A stretch of 64,000 nt of DNA. Source: Crambe crambe (Eukaryota > Porifera > Demospongiae > Poecilosclerida > Crambeidae). The notes beneath the pieces are model-generated. The model was given only the letters and a program-made list of their open reading frames with translations, was not told where the DNA came from and did not search any database. The position numbers and the translations under genes were made by a program. How positions within the stretch are numbered: position 1 is the first letter of the stretch; each line of letters starts with the position of its first letter. The stretch lies in NCBI GenBank assembly GCA_963924555.1, contig OZ004597.1, positions 3,862,404-3,926,403 on the forward strand, read 5' to 3'. This document shows, piece after piece, positions 45,101 through 59,655 of the stretch.

Positions 45101-48100
45101 AGTATCAAGGAGTTCAAGTAAGTATTGATTTAAGTGCCTAAGGATTATTTCTATCAGCTCCTGCAAGTTTTTCATAAGATTCTCCCTTAGTCATAAGAAT
45201 TTATAAGATTGTGCAGTGGTAATTTCAGTGTGCTGTATAGTGCAAAATTTTTGTGGCATGGTGAACCATATGAATTCCCTTTTTTTTTGAAACCACGAAA
45301 TTTTGTACTATAATATAATTATGGTAGGTATGTATGATCATGTTATTTTAACTCCTTTCAGTTTGGTCCACAATCATATCACGGTTGATGCATGTCGTCA
45401 TCTGGCAGATATTTTGAGGCACAATGTACACATTGCTGAATTACAGTGAGTAATAATAATTATGCTACAAAACATTTCATATAACTATCCAGACTCTAAG
45501 TCTTCATTGGGCCAAGCTAAGCTCCATTAATTAACCCTCAGTGCATGGGTTATGGTACTCAGTTATGTTTGTGTGTGTATCTATGTATCTGTTACATCTG
45601 CAGCAGCCATTGGAATCCAGTGTTTAATTTGCCTAGATTTTCTGATAAAGGCTTATCCCTGAAGGAAGGCGAGACTTGTGTATTACCTTCCAAGTAGCAA
45701 TTAGAATGCTTCAACTTTAGCCCCAGTATTTAGCTAGTAACTTGATAGCTGCAGACCTGTGCCTTATGTGTCACTTCAGACAGTGCTTTTCAGTATTCAA
45801 ACCACTAGTTTGTTGTTATTGTTTTGTTGTTTGTTTGTTTGTTTGTTTGTTTTTGTTGTTATTTTTCTCAAGGGCAAACCACATATGTAATAAGATAAAA
45901 TGGCATCCCACCAGCCTGTTGCTCTGCGATGGCTTAGAAATAGGATATTCTATGATAAGATGAAGCTCTAAAGTGCCTAAAGAAGCAGAAACATTTTAAA
46001 AGTACATATGTAATTAATTTTTCTTCCAAGCATACAAAGTACATGTAAAGAAATGCTGAGATAAATTGATAACAACTTTCAGTAGCTCTGATCAAGTCAC
46101 AGAGGACTGAAGCTGGATGGGAATAACTGAGACACATTGAACATTTTTCTGTATGCTTTCCAGCTGTGTGTGTTATTGCATGCTTCTTTGATTTTATGGT
46201 AAAGGGTCATAATGCATACAGCTATTGTGATTGTAACTGGAAAAGGAAGGATCATCAACATGCATAATGATGTGCAATCCAAAATGATTCATTAAGATGC
46301 TTAGGTATCCATTATGTCAGTGAACCAATGAGGTCACAGGAAAGATTGTGCTTTGACAATACTTCCCCTCCCCCCCCCCCCCCCCCCCCCCCCCTTTCAG
46401 CCTGGCTTCCAATAAATTTGGTGATGAAGGTGTTAAGGAATTATGTGATGTTCTTTCTAAGAATAAAACTGTCAGTGTTCTTCAGTAAGTTAAATCACAG
46501 ATTCTTAAGATCAGAGGCAGGGTGTAGGCTTTTCGGTAGTAAGAGGAACAGATCAATTGGAGACATTTAGTAGCCACACACCTACAGATTCTGACCCTCA
46601 GATCCATTATGAAGGTATGTATGTGCCCATGTTCCAGTCCTGTCCTTCAGTATGGTGGCTTGATATTTGATAACTATGGTTTAACAATGAAATATTTTAT
46701 GATGATTTGATAGATTTTCACGATGTGAACTAACCAGTTCATCAGGAAAATCTTTGGCTGGAATGCTGAGAGAAAATACTGCTATGAAGGAATTATTGTG
46801 AGTTCCTGAATTGGCATTTGGTTTGTGTGATTGAAATCGTTATAATTAATATCATCAAGTTCTTCCTCTTGGTGGTATCTGAATTATGATTGCATTCCAA
46901 GCACGCTTAAACTATGCATGTGTGAAAACCCATTCCTACCCCCAGCCCTTTCCTCCCAAGTATTAACACACCAATGCAATATCTACACCTACCCCCAGCC
47001 CCCCTTTCCTCCCAAGTATTAACACACCAATGCAATATCTACAACTCATGAAAGATGTTGGGACATGAAATATCTTACTGGTGTTGGTACAGAAGTGCTA
47101 AGACACAGCAACCAAATAATAAGACATTCTAGTCTTAAAAGACTAAGGGGAATGAATAGTTTGGTGGTATGGGTTTGGTTATATAAATTAGGAGTAACTT
47201 AACTCTCTTGTTCATGAACTTACATGCAGTGTCAGTTTTGAGAAACTTGGTGATGATGGGGTAATACCTCTGGCTGAAGCCATTGCTGTGAACGAGACAT
47301 TGAGTGAAATTACGTGAGACATCTTCACAGTGTCTATTATTACACTTTACTTAGGTACATACATGCCCACATTAGATTATCAGATACTCAAATCACTATA
47401 AAAAGTCTGAAGGAGTTTCAGAAATCACTAAACATGAACAATACATTCAAAATTATTAGGTAAGAATTCCCAAGAGGTACTGTATAAAATATAACCACTT
47501 TAATCATAGGCTGGATCGCAATGAATTGACAGTACCAGAAGCTAGAATTGTGGCCAATATGATATCAGAGACCAGTAGCCTTGAAACAATTGAGTGAGTT
47601 AGTGAGTTACAATAATTATACAGAGGATAATGATGGCTTATGAAATCAGTTTATCCAAGAATCCCATTGGTGATGAAGGCTTTGGGATCATCATGGACGC
47701 TCTAATAGCCAAGCCAAGTGGTTCACTTGAAAATATTGGGTAAGATGATATTATTTATATTATGTACTACCATGCTCGGATTATGTACTACCATACTCGT
47801 TTGTTATTAGGTGCACCTCACTTATAAGCGCATATGGCACTGCTACCCTTTGTTAAACTCACCTTGCTTATAAGTTCTCTTCTGGCTTATTTTCATTTTC
47901 TCTTAGCTTATTTCTGTATGCTTCTTTGCAGCCTTATTGTGCATGGCACTCCCACCAAACAAATCTCACTGTTAGGTGCACATAGCGATAGTTTGCTTCT
48001 TGTGGAAATATAAGCGCATACGTCAACAAGCGAGTATGGTATTGGGTACAGTGATATCCTGTCCTTTCTTGTAGATTTTATGGTTGTGGAATAACCTCAA

Positions 48101-48729
48101 AAGGGTTGCCAAAGCTGGTCAAGTGTTTTCAAGTAACAAAGACATTCAAGAAAATTCAGTAATAATATTTAGTCATCTGTGTATGTATTTACAGTCATGT
48201 AACTTTTCTTGTTTTAGCTTAGGGGGTAATAAACTGGGTGATGAAGGGGCAGAGTACATTATTGAAGCAGTGACTAAGAATGAGTCACAATCTATTATTA
48301 GTATACGGTGAGTCAGTAGAAACACACACCACTAACAGGCCATCACTAAAGTGGTCAAGAATTGACCAGCTAACATCAAAGTACTAAACATATACCTAAA
48401 GCATAACTGAGCTCTGATCTCTGAGCTTCAAGGTCAAAATAATTTCTTGATTCAACGCTGAGCTGTTTTAGCTATTCCTCATAAGTAGCTAAAGCACCAT
48501 AATTATGGCAGCAATTTAGTGAATCTTCCTCCCTCCCTCTCCAGTTAATTGTTTATTTTTCATTTTCTGCAGGCTTGTAGATACAAGAATGTCAAGAGCT
48601 GCTGAGAAAAAATTGGAGGAGCTTCACAAGTCTGTCGGTCATAGTGAGCTTGACATCAATTTCAAGAGTGTTGGTTATTTTAATTACAAATATTCACAAG
48701 ACAGGAAGACTATTATGATCACCTGTTAA
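40059..48729 (+). CDS. Tripartite NLR immune-type receptor, copy 1
   Basis: Intracellular NOD-like receptor. Exons: 40059-41070, 43437-45117, 45362-45445, 46401-46484, 46714-46797, 47230-47313, 47376-47459, 47510-47593, 47650-47739, 48075-48158, 48218-48307, 48573-48729 (3618 nt, 1205 aa, phases consistent). Exon 1 encodes a CARD-like helical domain (GIFIKLIDLSTIIPKLL, KELLTDDEYQTV), then a second helical, death-fold-like segment (DLLCKLLVEIGADDLKEHL) and an unrecognised domain around ILVWQFPVHVCNYL. Exon 2 encodes the NACHT with Walker A EGSPGVGKTMLA, Walker B TLIILEGWDELPP and sensor-like ASIMVTSRPT. Nine mostly 84/90-nt exons each encode one leucine-rich repeat (LASNKFGDEGVKEL, LGGNKLGDEGAEYI), the modular pattern of ribonuclease-inhibitor-type LRRs. 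Ligand unknown. An alternative ATG lies at 39898. Confidence 0.9.
41086..42020. mobile_element. Large fold-back element in NLR1 intron 1
   Basis: Ends TAGAGTAAGCCATCA and TGATGGCTTACTCTA. Long arms pair (outer TTGCTCATTCTCAAGATAAT, inner GAGCTGAAACTCTAGGATG, central ATGTATTACGCCTATGGG against CCATAGGCATAATACAT). The left arm carries roughly 230 bp not matched on the right. It lies 15 bp after the exon 1 donor. The matching NLR2 intron lacks it, so it probably inserted after the duplication. No transposase seen. Confidence 0.8.
42024..42070. repeat. Palindromic 50-bp module (unit 1)
   Basis: CTAGCCTCTGAA...CCCCTGCATAATATAGAGCCTGGGTA. It matches 52938-52986 in unit 2 and resembles the outermost part of the TIRs of the helicase-carrying elements (GGCTCT...AGAGCCTGGGTAC). 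Present at the same place in both units, so it predates the duplication; possibly a solo TIR remnant. Confidence 0.6.
42820..43401. mobile_element. MULE-like TIR element with RecQ-like helicase 5' fragment
   Basis: A 582-bp element in NLR1 intron 1. The TIRs (AGGCTCTAAATTATCTGGGG on the left; its diverged complement on the right) continue into GAGAGCCTGGTACC and GTTTGCGCATGC, shared with the element at 31846-32618. Flanks GTTACTGGA (42811-42819) and GTCACTGGA (43402-43410) form a 9-10 bp duplication with one mismatch. The equivalent NLR2 intron has the empty site (around 53992-54010). The cargo is listed separately. Confidence 0.75.
42985..43262 (+). pseudogene. RecQ-like helicase N-terminal fragment
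   Basis: Inside the TIR element at 42820-43401. An ATG-started frame has a Ser-rich leader, then VRYALSQLGKPDLKLKDKQQ and AIAAVYS. A second frame then continues with FLPTGFGKSICFQVLPFLFD (Walker A GFGKS) and SCIIVV. This is the helicase motif 0/I region of RecQ-like ATPases. A one-base shift near 43133 separates the two halves and no downstream helicase motifs follow, so it is a captured, broken gene piece. Confidence 0.7.
46926..47040. repeat. 57-bp two-copy tandem repeat, unit 1 only
   Basis: Two copies of a block containing CTACCCCCAGCCC...CCAAGTATTAACACACCAA in an NLR1 LRR intron. Unit 2 has a single diverged copy, so the local doubling followed the segmental duplication. Confidence 0.8.
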
Positions 48730-49392
48730 TAATTTTATTATCATTGTTTTCAAGAGCTGCCTCTATGAAGTTTCATGTACTGTCCAGATACCAGCGTCTC
48801 ATTCTGTACACTTTAACCTATCACTTTTCAAGGGCAACTGCATACCAAGTAGAAAAATGGTAGAGAAAAAATTGAATAAGCAACATGAACAGTCATGCCT
48901 GCGCAAGGGGCAGAGTTTCAAACTAGCTAGAGTGAAGTTGGTTTCTTGCTCCCTGATGCCACAAAGTGCCATCACTTATCATACTAGTTTACCATAACTC
49001 AGCCCATGTGCTCAATAATGATTCCTTTATTTCCACGAACTGACAGGTCCTCTATTCAATATGCTTTTGATTGTGTTCATAAGCTACAAGGAAATCTGTA
49101 AAGTCTGGCAGAGCAGTCTACACAAAGGAGATTCCCAAAATTTCAGTTCACAGTTATTGTACAGCAATGATGGAGTCCTTTGCACTGATAATGTCTAAAT
49201 AGAGCTCTAGGATATTTTCCATTATTGCTAAAATATTATTGCACAAATTGAAATGTGATCTCCTTCCCTTGTTTGTACAAACCACTGCGTGTACCATGCT
49301 TCAATGAAATCATATTTGGTTTTTGAAATTTGTGGACTAAAATAATTTTGAAAAGGTTTACCACCATCTTAAAAGCTGTGCACATGCAGTTG
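48730..49392. other. Spacer between NLR1 and kinase fragment
   Basis: About 660 bp holding the probable 3' UTRs of two convergent genes. It aligns in part with 59825-60090 of unit 2. No other gene recognised. Confidence 0.6.
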
Positions 49393-49682
49393 TTAATTAA
49401 GTTCTGTCTCAGAATGGTGCACTTCAATCAAATGTGTAGGAGGTGGTGGCAGTTCAGCATTATCATAGTCATTGGGATTGGACACAACACGAAAGAGACC
49501 GTGTTTGTCATCAGGTACTTGTATGCTCTCAGGGGAAGGGTTCTTTTCATCAGCACTGGCTGCCTTGAAAGCAAGATAGTCTGACAAAATCTCCATGTAG
49601 CTCACGAGTGTTGACACAAAGCTGGAAAATGTTGGCCGAGAGTTCTCTTTACGTTCCCAACAGGAAAGCATCAAGGCATACC

Positions 49683-49722
<40 letters not shown>

Positions 49723-49724
49723 TT

Positions 49725-50914
<1,190 letters not shown>

Positions 50915-51362
50915 GAGGCCAGAATTTAATAACACATGTCAATGATACATAAAAGCATTGTGTCCCTATTCTTAGTGTCTTCACATGCCAGTGAGTGAAT
51001 CAATAGTTATAGGATTTACGTGACTGTACATGTATGGAGTGTCTTCTTGCCAACACTATCTTTGAGAAGTGAACTACATTACTGTAGCTGTACAATTCCC
51101 CATCAAAGGGGATATTATGGTAAAGTAATAATTAGAGCTAAATGGATAAGTTACAAGACTATAATCATTAATCGTGTTTGTGTACATGTATTCATCTCTT
51201 AAAAGGAGGTGTTAAATATACAATGTTGCCACAGCAGGCAGCATTCTTGGGTTCTGATCACTCTCCAAAAAGTCAAGATGCTGTGAGGGTGAACTCCAGG
51301 ATAAGGGATAGAACCTCCAGAAAATATCTTCCAAGACTCCAAGTCTAAAGACATTTTATTAG

Positions 51363-51686
51363 CATGTTTTGACAACATCTTCACGATTGTCTCAAGCTGC
51401 CTATATTGATTAGATCACATAGCAGTCTCAAACAGCTGCAAAACACTACCCCCTCCCTTCTGGAAATATAACTCCTTAGAAACTATACATCTAATATCTG
51501 CTTTTAAGCAGATTAACTTATTTCTTCCATCGCAGCTGGTCTAAGGTGGACCTAGTTAGCTTCGTTTAACTAGCGAGCTAGCTAGCTAGAACTAACATGA
51601 TGAAGGGATATCTTTGGCGTCTCCAAGGGTTTCTCAACAGGGTCTCCTCCATCAGGTGATACATTTTTCAATTCAATTTCCGCCAT
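51363..51686 (-). pseudogene. TRPA 5' fragment (exon 1 plus part of exon 2)
   Basis: Exon 1 is intact (51597-51686: MAEIELKNVS, then VEKPLETPKISLHH and a GTTAGT donor). Its intron and about 35 bp of exon 2 follow and then run into the kinase fragment at the duplication junction. There is no channel coding sequence, so any transcript from this promoter could not encode TRPA. Confidence 0.85.
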
Positions 51687-51888
51687 CTTAATGGAAGGTG
51701 CTCCACACAGCTCACGTACAGCTCCACACAGCTCACAGCTTACAGCTCAGCTAGTTAGCCACCTGCAGCAAGCAAGCAACGCCCTTGATTTTCACGCATG
51801 CGCAAATTATGAATCTTTAGTAGCTGTGTCGTGCAATAATTGGAAACCTCGCTCACTTCACACCCCCTTGCTAAACTATGGATCTGTG
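51687..51888. promoter_or_regulatory. Duplicated TRPA/NLR promoter region
   Basis: Copy of 39894-40058, extended by extra sequence around 51705-51760 and 51850-51885. It now drives NLR2 on one side and only a TRPA exon fragment on the other. An alternative NLR2 start ATG at 51691 lies in it. Confidence 0.5.
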
Positions 51889-54800
51889 ATGGATAAAGAT
51901 CCTCCATATTTCTTCAGGCAGCACCAGGGAATTTTCATCAAACTTATCGACCTCAGCACTATCATACCCAAACTCTTGAGCAAGGAGCTCCTGACTGACA
52001 ATGAATATCAGACTGTTACACTGAAAACAGAAATTGAAAATAAAAGAAAGCGAGATCTCAGTGATATTCTCTATAAAAAACCTCCGTGGGTTCCTTGGAT
52101 TGTGTTGGAGTGCCTGCAAGATTTGGAAGAACCAATACCTAATCACATTGTGTTGGCAGATAAATTGAAGTGTTACCTTGATCAGCAGTGGCCTGAAATC
52201 TCCAAACTATTATGCTCTAGTCAAATCCAACACATACACTCTGTTCTCTGTCAGAGAAATATTACACTGGATCACATCACAAGAACCCTCAAGGATATCT
52301 TCCTTGAGGGTAAGATGCAGATTCATATTCCAATTTTAATGGGGGGCTTTACATCACTTATTCTCTTCCTTCATAAGAGTGGTCTTTGCAATGATTTGGA
52401 TACCGACCTTCTGTGCAAGTTACTTGTAGAAATTGGTGCTGGTGACCTTAAGGAGCACTTGAAGACCTTCTTTGATGCTTGCAGTGATGATTATATTGAT
52501 ACTCTTGATCCTATTGGACCTCCTTCAGAGTTCTTCTTAGCACACACGTTCCATAGCTCACCAAGAGTGACTCATATGCAGCTGTTCAACATCAAAGATA
52601 TCTTTGCACATTTTCTTAAGATCCCACGATATTCTTTTTCATGCACTGCATGTAAAATGGAAGATGAGTCAACCATTCTTGTCTGGCAATTTCCAGTTCA
52701 TGTGTGCGATTATCTTCAAGCGACATATGACAGTAACAGTGTTTTCAAAGAAACTCTATCCAAAGTTTGTATACAAGATGTTAAAATTATTAAAGATGAT
52801 GCAGCTGTCAGGCAACGAAAGAGGTGGATGAGTATGGAAGGGTCATCAACCAATAATGAATGTGCTGCCATCAAGGTGCCAAAGCTGTGTGATAGTGGCT
52901 CAAGTCACCAAGGTAAGGGTACATATTTGCCTTGTACCTAGGCTCTGAAGTTTCCCACCCCTGCATAATTTAGAGCCTGGGTACAGGTACAAGGTAAAGT
53001 ACATATTATATTAGTGTCAGTGTTATGCAAACAGTAAATCTTTCGCATGACTCCCCACCCCCACAATCATCCTCATTAATATGACTATTGTATGGGGGGC
53101 TTGCCCCTTCATTCTGAGATATCATGATTTTGCCCCTGTTTGATAGACTTTCTGAACTCAACCCTGCCACTGCTATGAAAGCTAATGTACTGCAGGGGTT
53201 GTTGGTATGTGTCTTATTTTGAAGAACTGAAAAGTATATTGGAGTTAGAAAACGCAGCACTCAGTAAGCTGCACCCCCCCCCCCCCCCCCCCCCAAAAAA
53301 AAAGGCAAAACAAAACAAAAAAAAAAAACACAGAGGAGCTGCTACCAAGTAGATGAAGAAGAAATAAACAACAACAAAAAACAAAAAATGTAGCAACAAA
53401 AAGTAGTCAAGATTTCCTATGTCTGGTGACTCAGGGTAGTCTTTTAGAACATCTTGGCACAACTTGTTATCATCATCACCATGTATAGTATATAATTGTG
53501 TGGACAGGCTAGCCTAGCTAGCTAAGTAATTGCTTGGCAACATTCTAGTCATTCACATACTTTTAGTGTCTTCTGACTTTCACTATGATAGTTCTGCACA
53601 TTTCAATGCGTAATCCTGAAGTTATAGGTATCTGAAAGCTAAGGAATGTCTGGACGTTTTCCTAGGAAGTATTGTGCAATTAATTTTGTGATGATGTTTT
53701 ATGCACATGCATGTGTGGTTTGAACTTGAAAACATACCTTCAACCTGGCACTGTGTCTCGGCACTCTGGTGCCAGGACAAAAACCGATTCTGGAGAACAA
53801 ATCAGGCTATCATAAAACACATATACAGTTAGCGATCTAGCCTCTTCTCAGCTCAGTCTAAATTTGAGCAATTACTCTGACTGCACTTTCCCAAACTATG
53901 GCATGTGTAGAGCTGCTTATCACCTCCACCCAGCCAGATAATAATGTTCATGTAATTAGGAAAGTGTAATTAACCTGTATCAAGAGCACTTGCTAGTTAC
54001 TAGAAGGTTACACTTTTTGAAACTTTTCAGAATCTTCATCTTCACCTTCGGAGTCAACAGGTTTATCGTCAATTACTTCCACAAAAAGAGACCATTTTAT
54101 TGAAAATCTAAAAACCACTTATATGAATGCCAATTTCTTTAAAAGAGGTGCTGGTCCATTCTTTGGAAGAAGCATACATTTTATTAACCTTGCTCTTATC
54201 AAGAAGCAAGGAGCAAGTGATGATGACAAACTGAGAGATAAATTCTTAAAAGATTCTCTCCATGGCTTAGTGGAAGATATTATGAAGAAGAAGGTACAGA
54301 TTGGTAAGCATGAAATATTCAGTTATGGCAGTGATTCAAGGAAGTTAGTTCTGGTTGAAGGATCACCAGGAGTTGGTAAAACTATGCTTGCAATGAAACT
54401 CTGTCAAGACTGGGCTAAAGGTGAGATTCTTGCAGAATACGATATAGTCATTCTGGTAACTCTTCGTCGATTCCGAAACAGAAATTCACTACAGATGAAA
54501 GATTTAATCGGTATATATAGTGAAGGTGAATTTGCAGAAAATGTGGCACAAAGATTACTGAAATGCGGAGGTGCCAGAACTCTAATTATTCTTGAAGGGT
54601 GGGATGAGTTGCCCCCCGTGCTTCGAGAAGAAATGTCTTTCTTTTCTGATCTTATCCTTGCCAATAAGCTCCCCAAAGCTTCAATAATGGTAACATCACG
54701 ACCAACGGTTAGTGGTACACTGTATGATTACATGGACGAGAGGCGCATTGAAGTGCTGGGATTCAAACCTAAACAGATCACTGAATATATACAGTGCCAT

Positions 54801-57800
54801 TGCTCCCAAGAAAAAGCCGATTTGATATGTACACATTTGCAGAGATTTCCGAACCTCAAAGCTCTAGCTCACATTCCTCTCACCCTCTCCATCATATGCA
54901 AAGTTATAAGAGATGAAGACGTTTTACCTTCTACTCTCACAGAATTATACAACAAATACATTTGCCAAAAGGTTTACCAGGCTGTGAAGAAAAAAGAAAA
55001 CGAGTTAACAGGGCTGAATTCTATCGAAGAATTAAAGGACGAAGAGATGAAAACAATAATCAAAAAGCTTTGTGAAGTAGCTCTTGATGGTTTGGTGGAC
55101 AAGTGCTATGTATTCAATTCCGAAGATTTGAGATGTACTGTGCACGGCTCATTCGATGGATATGGCCTATTAAATGTCATACATGAATCAGCAAATGCTG
55201 GTTGTAAACTTTTGTACCAATTCATTCATTTATCAGTCCAGGAATTTCTTGCTGCCTATCATATCCAGGAGTTACCCAACCACGAGCGATTTGAGCTCCT
55301 GAAAAACTACAGAGAAGACAAGCAATTTCAAAATGTGTGGAAATTTTTGGCTGGAATCACCAAGCTTGAAGATAGAGAATTTCAAGATACCATAATTTAT
55401 GACACTAACCGGTCTAACAAGTCTCAACTTTTCTTGATACATTGTCTCTATGAAGCACACAACAGTGAGATATGTAGCATTGCTGCAAGGGAGTTGCAAT
55501 GGACACTGAATCTGAACAATATGAGTCTGAACACAACAGACTGTCTGTGTGCAGCATACACTGTAACTAGTGCCGGTGGAACATGGACGATTGACCTTCG
55601 AGCCTGCAACATAGGTGAAGATGGACTGGAAATTTTTAAGCAGCATTTGGTATCATGGAAAAGTGATAACCATGAAAGTACAGATTTCAGTATCAAGGAG
55701 TTCAAGTAAGTAATTAGATTATAGGTACCTAAGGATTATTTCTGTCAGAGAGACTGCAAGATTTTTTGCATTTTTTATAATACTCCTTTAGTGATAAGAA
55801 GTGTGGAAATTGTGTGGTGGTAATTCTTGAATAGTTTTTTTTTCTTTCTTAATGTGCATGCAAAATTTTCATAAAGTGTGAACCATATGAAATTTTACCC
55901 CACAACAATTTTGTACTATTATGATCATGTTATTTTAACTCCCTTTCAGTTTGGTCCACAATCATATCACAATTGATGCATGTCGTCATCTGGCAGATAT
56001 TTTGAGGCACAATGTACACATTGCTGAATTATAGTGAGTGCAGTATACAATCTTCATTCTCAGGGCTTGCTCAGTTAGCAGCAGTATTCAGACCAAAGAA
56101 AATTTTTAAATTAATTTTGCATTTAATTATTTCTCACTCCCTCCCTCATTATGGTGGATATTCCCTCTGACCACACCCTTTTAATTAAAACCTCCCTCCT
56201 CAATTTGTGGACAGTTTTTGCTTGAGAAGCAAGGAATCAAATTGCCATGGCCTAACTGATGAAATAACAACTTTCAGTATTCTAAAGTCTGATCAAGTCA
56301 CGGGAATTGAAGCTGGATAGCAACAACAACAACCTGCTTTCCAGCTACTTGCTGTGCTATTGCATGCTTCTTTGATTTATAGAATTGCGATTGTATGCAA
56401 CATGCATAATGATGCACAGTCCAAAATGAAGAAAGTTCAATAAAATTAATTCTCATAAAATTAGCTTATGAAACAAACCACCAACGTTTCGACCAGAATA
56501 CTCTAGCCTTCATCAGGGTGATACTCTAGCCTTCTGAACCCTGATGAAGCTAATTTTATGAGAACTAATTCTATTGAATTTTTACATGTTAGCAGATGAA
56601 GAAAGTTATTCATTAAGGTGCCCATGATGGCAGTGAACCAGTGAAGTCATAGGAATTTTGACAGTACTTTTCCCCCCCTTTCCCTTCAGCCTGGCTTCCA
56701 ATAAATTTGGTGATGAAGGTGTTAAGGAATTATGTGACGTTCTCTCTGAAAATAAAACTGTCAGTGTTCTTCAGTAAGTAAATTACAGTTGCCCATAGCA
56801 TTCTTAAAATCAGAGGCAAGGTGTAAGAAAATAATTATTATACTTTACGGTAGTAAGCTGACCCTCAGACCCATTACAATGTGTCTGTGCTCCCTTAATA
56901 TAGTGCACTTGGTCTGGTTTCATTGGACAACTTTTTTGGACAAATTTGACACCCATGATTTAGCAATGAAATATTGGATGATTCGATAGATTTTTGGAAT
57001 GTGGACTAACCAGTTTGTCAGGAAGAGCTCTGGCTGAAATGCTAAAAGTAAATACTGCCATGAAGGAATTATTGTGAGTTCCTGATTACATAATATGTAG
57101 GTTGAGAACTGGTTCTTCCTTGGTAAATTAACATTCAGAAGTATGATTGCATACCAAGCATGCTTAAGCTATGCATGTGTGGAAACCCATGTTTCTAGGT
57201 CTATGAGCCTGTCTTACCTTCCCCCCCAAGTCTCAACATACCAATATTATATCTACAACTCATGGGACCACTGCCAGACCTATAGCTCTGAAAATAGTAT
57301 CCGGCTGCTGGTTCTTGTACAGAGGTGCTAAGACACAGCAACCATACGTACATAATATTCTTTTCAAAAAACGCTAAATTTATGTAGTGTCATATTTGAG
57401 AAACTTGGTGATGATGGGGTAATTCCTCTGGCTAAAGTCGTTGCTGTGAACAAGACATTGAATGAAATTACGTGAGTACAATTTCACACCTTCATAACAT
57501 CAATTTACACTTTACTTAAACTTAGTCTATTTGCATTCACCTTGCCCCTTAATCATTCACTATAACTGCTATACTAGTTTAATGCACCAACAGAGAGCTG
57601 ATTATCCACTCTCTCTGCTGGTATCTGAAATTTGAAGAATCTAGAAAGTTATAGCAGTTATAGTGAATGATCAAGGGGCAAGATGAATGCAAATAGTCTT
57701 TAGGTACATACATGCCCACATTAGATTATCAGATACTCAAATCACTATAAAAAGTCTGAAGGAGTTCCAGAAATCACTAAACGTGAACAATACATTCAAA

Positions 57801-59436
57801 GTTATTAGGTAAGAAATTCCCAAGAGGTACTGTATAAAATATAACCACTTTAATCATAGGCTGGATCGCAATGAATTGACAGTACCAGAAGCTAGAATTG
57901 TGGCCAATATGATATCAGAGACCAGTAGCCTTGAAACGATTGAGTGAGTTAGTGAGTCACAATATACAAAGATAATAAATTTATGAATGGCTTATGAAAT
58001 CAGCATGTCCAAGAATCCCATTGGTGACGAAGGCTTTGGGGTCATCATGGACGCTCTAATAGCCAAGCCAAGTGGTTCACTTGAAAATATTGGGTAAGGT
58101 GATATTATTATACTATGTACTACTGTACATGCGCGTCCTCATTCATTATTAGGTGTACTTTGCTTATGGGTGCATATTAACTTGTTTTCTTCTAGCTACC
58201 CTTTGTTAATTAAGACTACCTTGCTTATGAGCTCTATTTCTGCTTCTTCTGGTTTTCTTACTAAAAATTACTCTTTACTAAGACTTACCTTACTAAATTG
58301 TTTCTGTATGAAACTGCCACTTATTTGCATTGCAGCCTTATCATGCACATGATAAAAAATAATACCCACCAAAATACTCTTGCTGTTAGGCACACACACT
58401 CCTTATTAGATGGTTTGCTTCCATGGAAATATAAACCTACGAGTGAGTATGATATTGGGTACAGTGATATCATGGACGATATTCTGTTCTTCCTTGTAGA
58501 TTTTATGGTTGTGGAATAACCTCAAAAGGGTTGCCTAAATTGGTGGAGTGTTTTCAAGTAACAAAGACATTTAAGAAAATCCAGTAATAACATTTAGTCA
58601 TCTGCATGCGTACATATGTAGCTATAATCATTTTTTCTTATTTTAGATTAGGGGGTAATAAACTGGGTGATGAAGGGGCAGAGTACATTATTGAAGCAGT
58701 GACTAAGAATGAGTCACAATCTATTATTAGTATACGGTGAGTCAGTAGCCATCATAATAAACACACATCATAGATATTATAGACTACGTACTTGGGATAG
58801 GAAACTGCCTTTTAAGCCTCATCCTCCGTATGTCTGAAGTGGTACAATGGCTCTAGTACTAATTATAGTTGCTAGTTTTGAACTTACCGGAGTTTATAGC
58901 TCAAATAAATACTCGGAGTTCATATGCTAACTGTTGAACCGTCAGTTGCTAGGTGTACTCTACAACAGAGAAAGATGCCTCTAAATTTTGTAATTTATGG
59001 CTCCATCTGTGCCTTCTTTGTCAGTTGAGTTCGTACTGTTGGTCAGGCTCTGTTTTTGGCTTGCAAAAGGTACTCTTTGACAAAACCTTCTACCAGCTTA
59101 AGATAGGTAAAGACTGAGAAGTGTACTTTGTTGTGCAGTTGAATACCATGGATTATATTCTCCATCAGTCCTGTGAAACTGCCACAAAAAGTCTTTCTAA
59201 CTGTCATTTGAAGATCAGAGCAGGAGGACATGGGATTATTTATGTTACTACATGCACAGAACCATGCGGTTTCCTATCTCGTGTTATACATAACCCAGGC
59301 ATCACCATAATAGCATGTACTCTATGAGGCTCTTATATGAAGTGGCCAAGAATTGACCAGTTACTGCTCCAAGCTAACTAGGCCTACATAAATATTTTTA
59401 TGGGATATCTTGTTAGCATGGATAGTAATATGCCCC

Positions 59437-59467
<31 letters not shown>

Positions 59468-59607
59468 ACACACTTTAGCATTACATTTTTGCCTCTAGTC
59501 TGGTTGCCTAAAGCAGCTAATTTTTTTCTTGATCCTTTGCTGAGCTGTTTTTATGAATCTGCAAAAGCCGTAGCCATTCCTCATAAGTAAAGCAGCAATT
59601 CAGTGAA

Positions 59608-59655
<48 letters not shown>

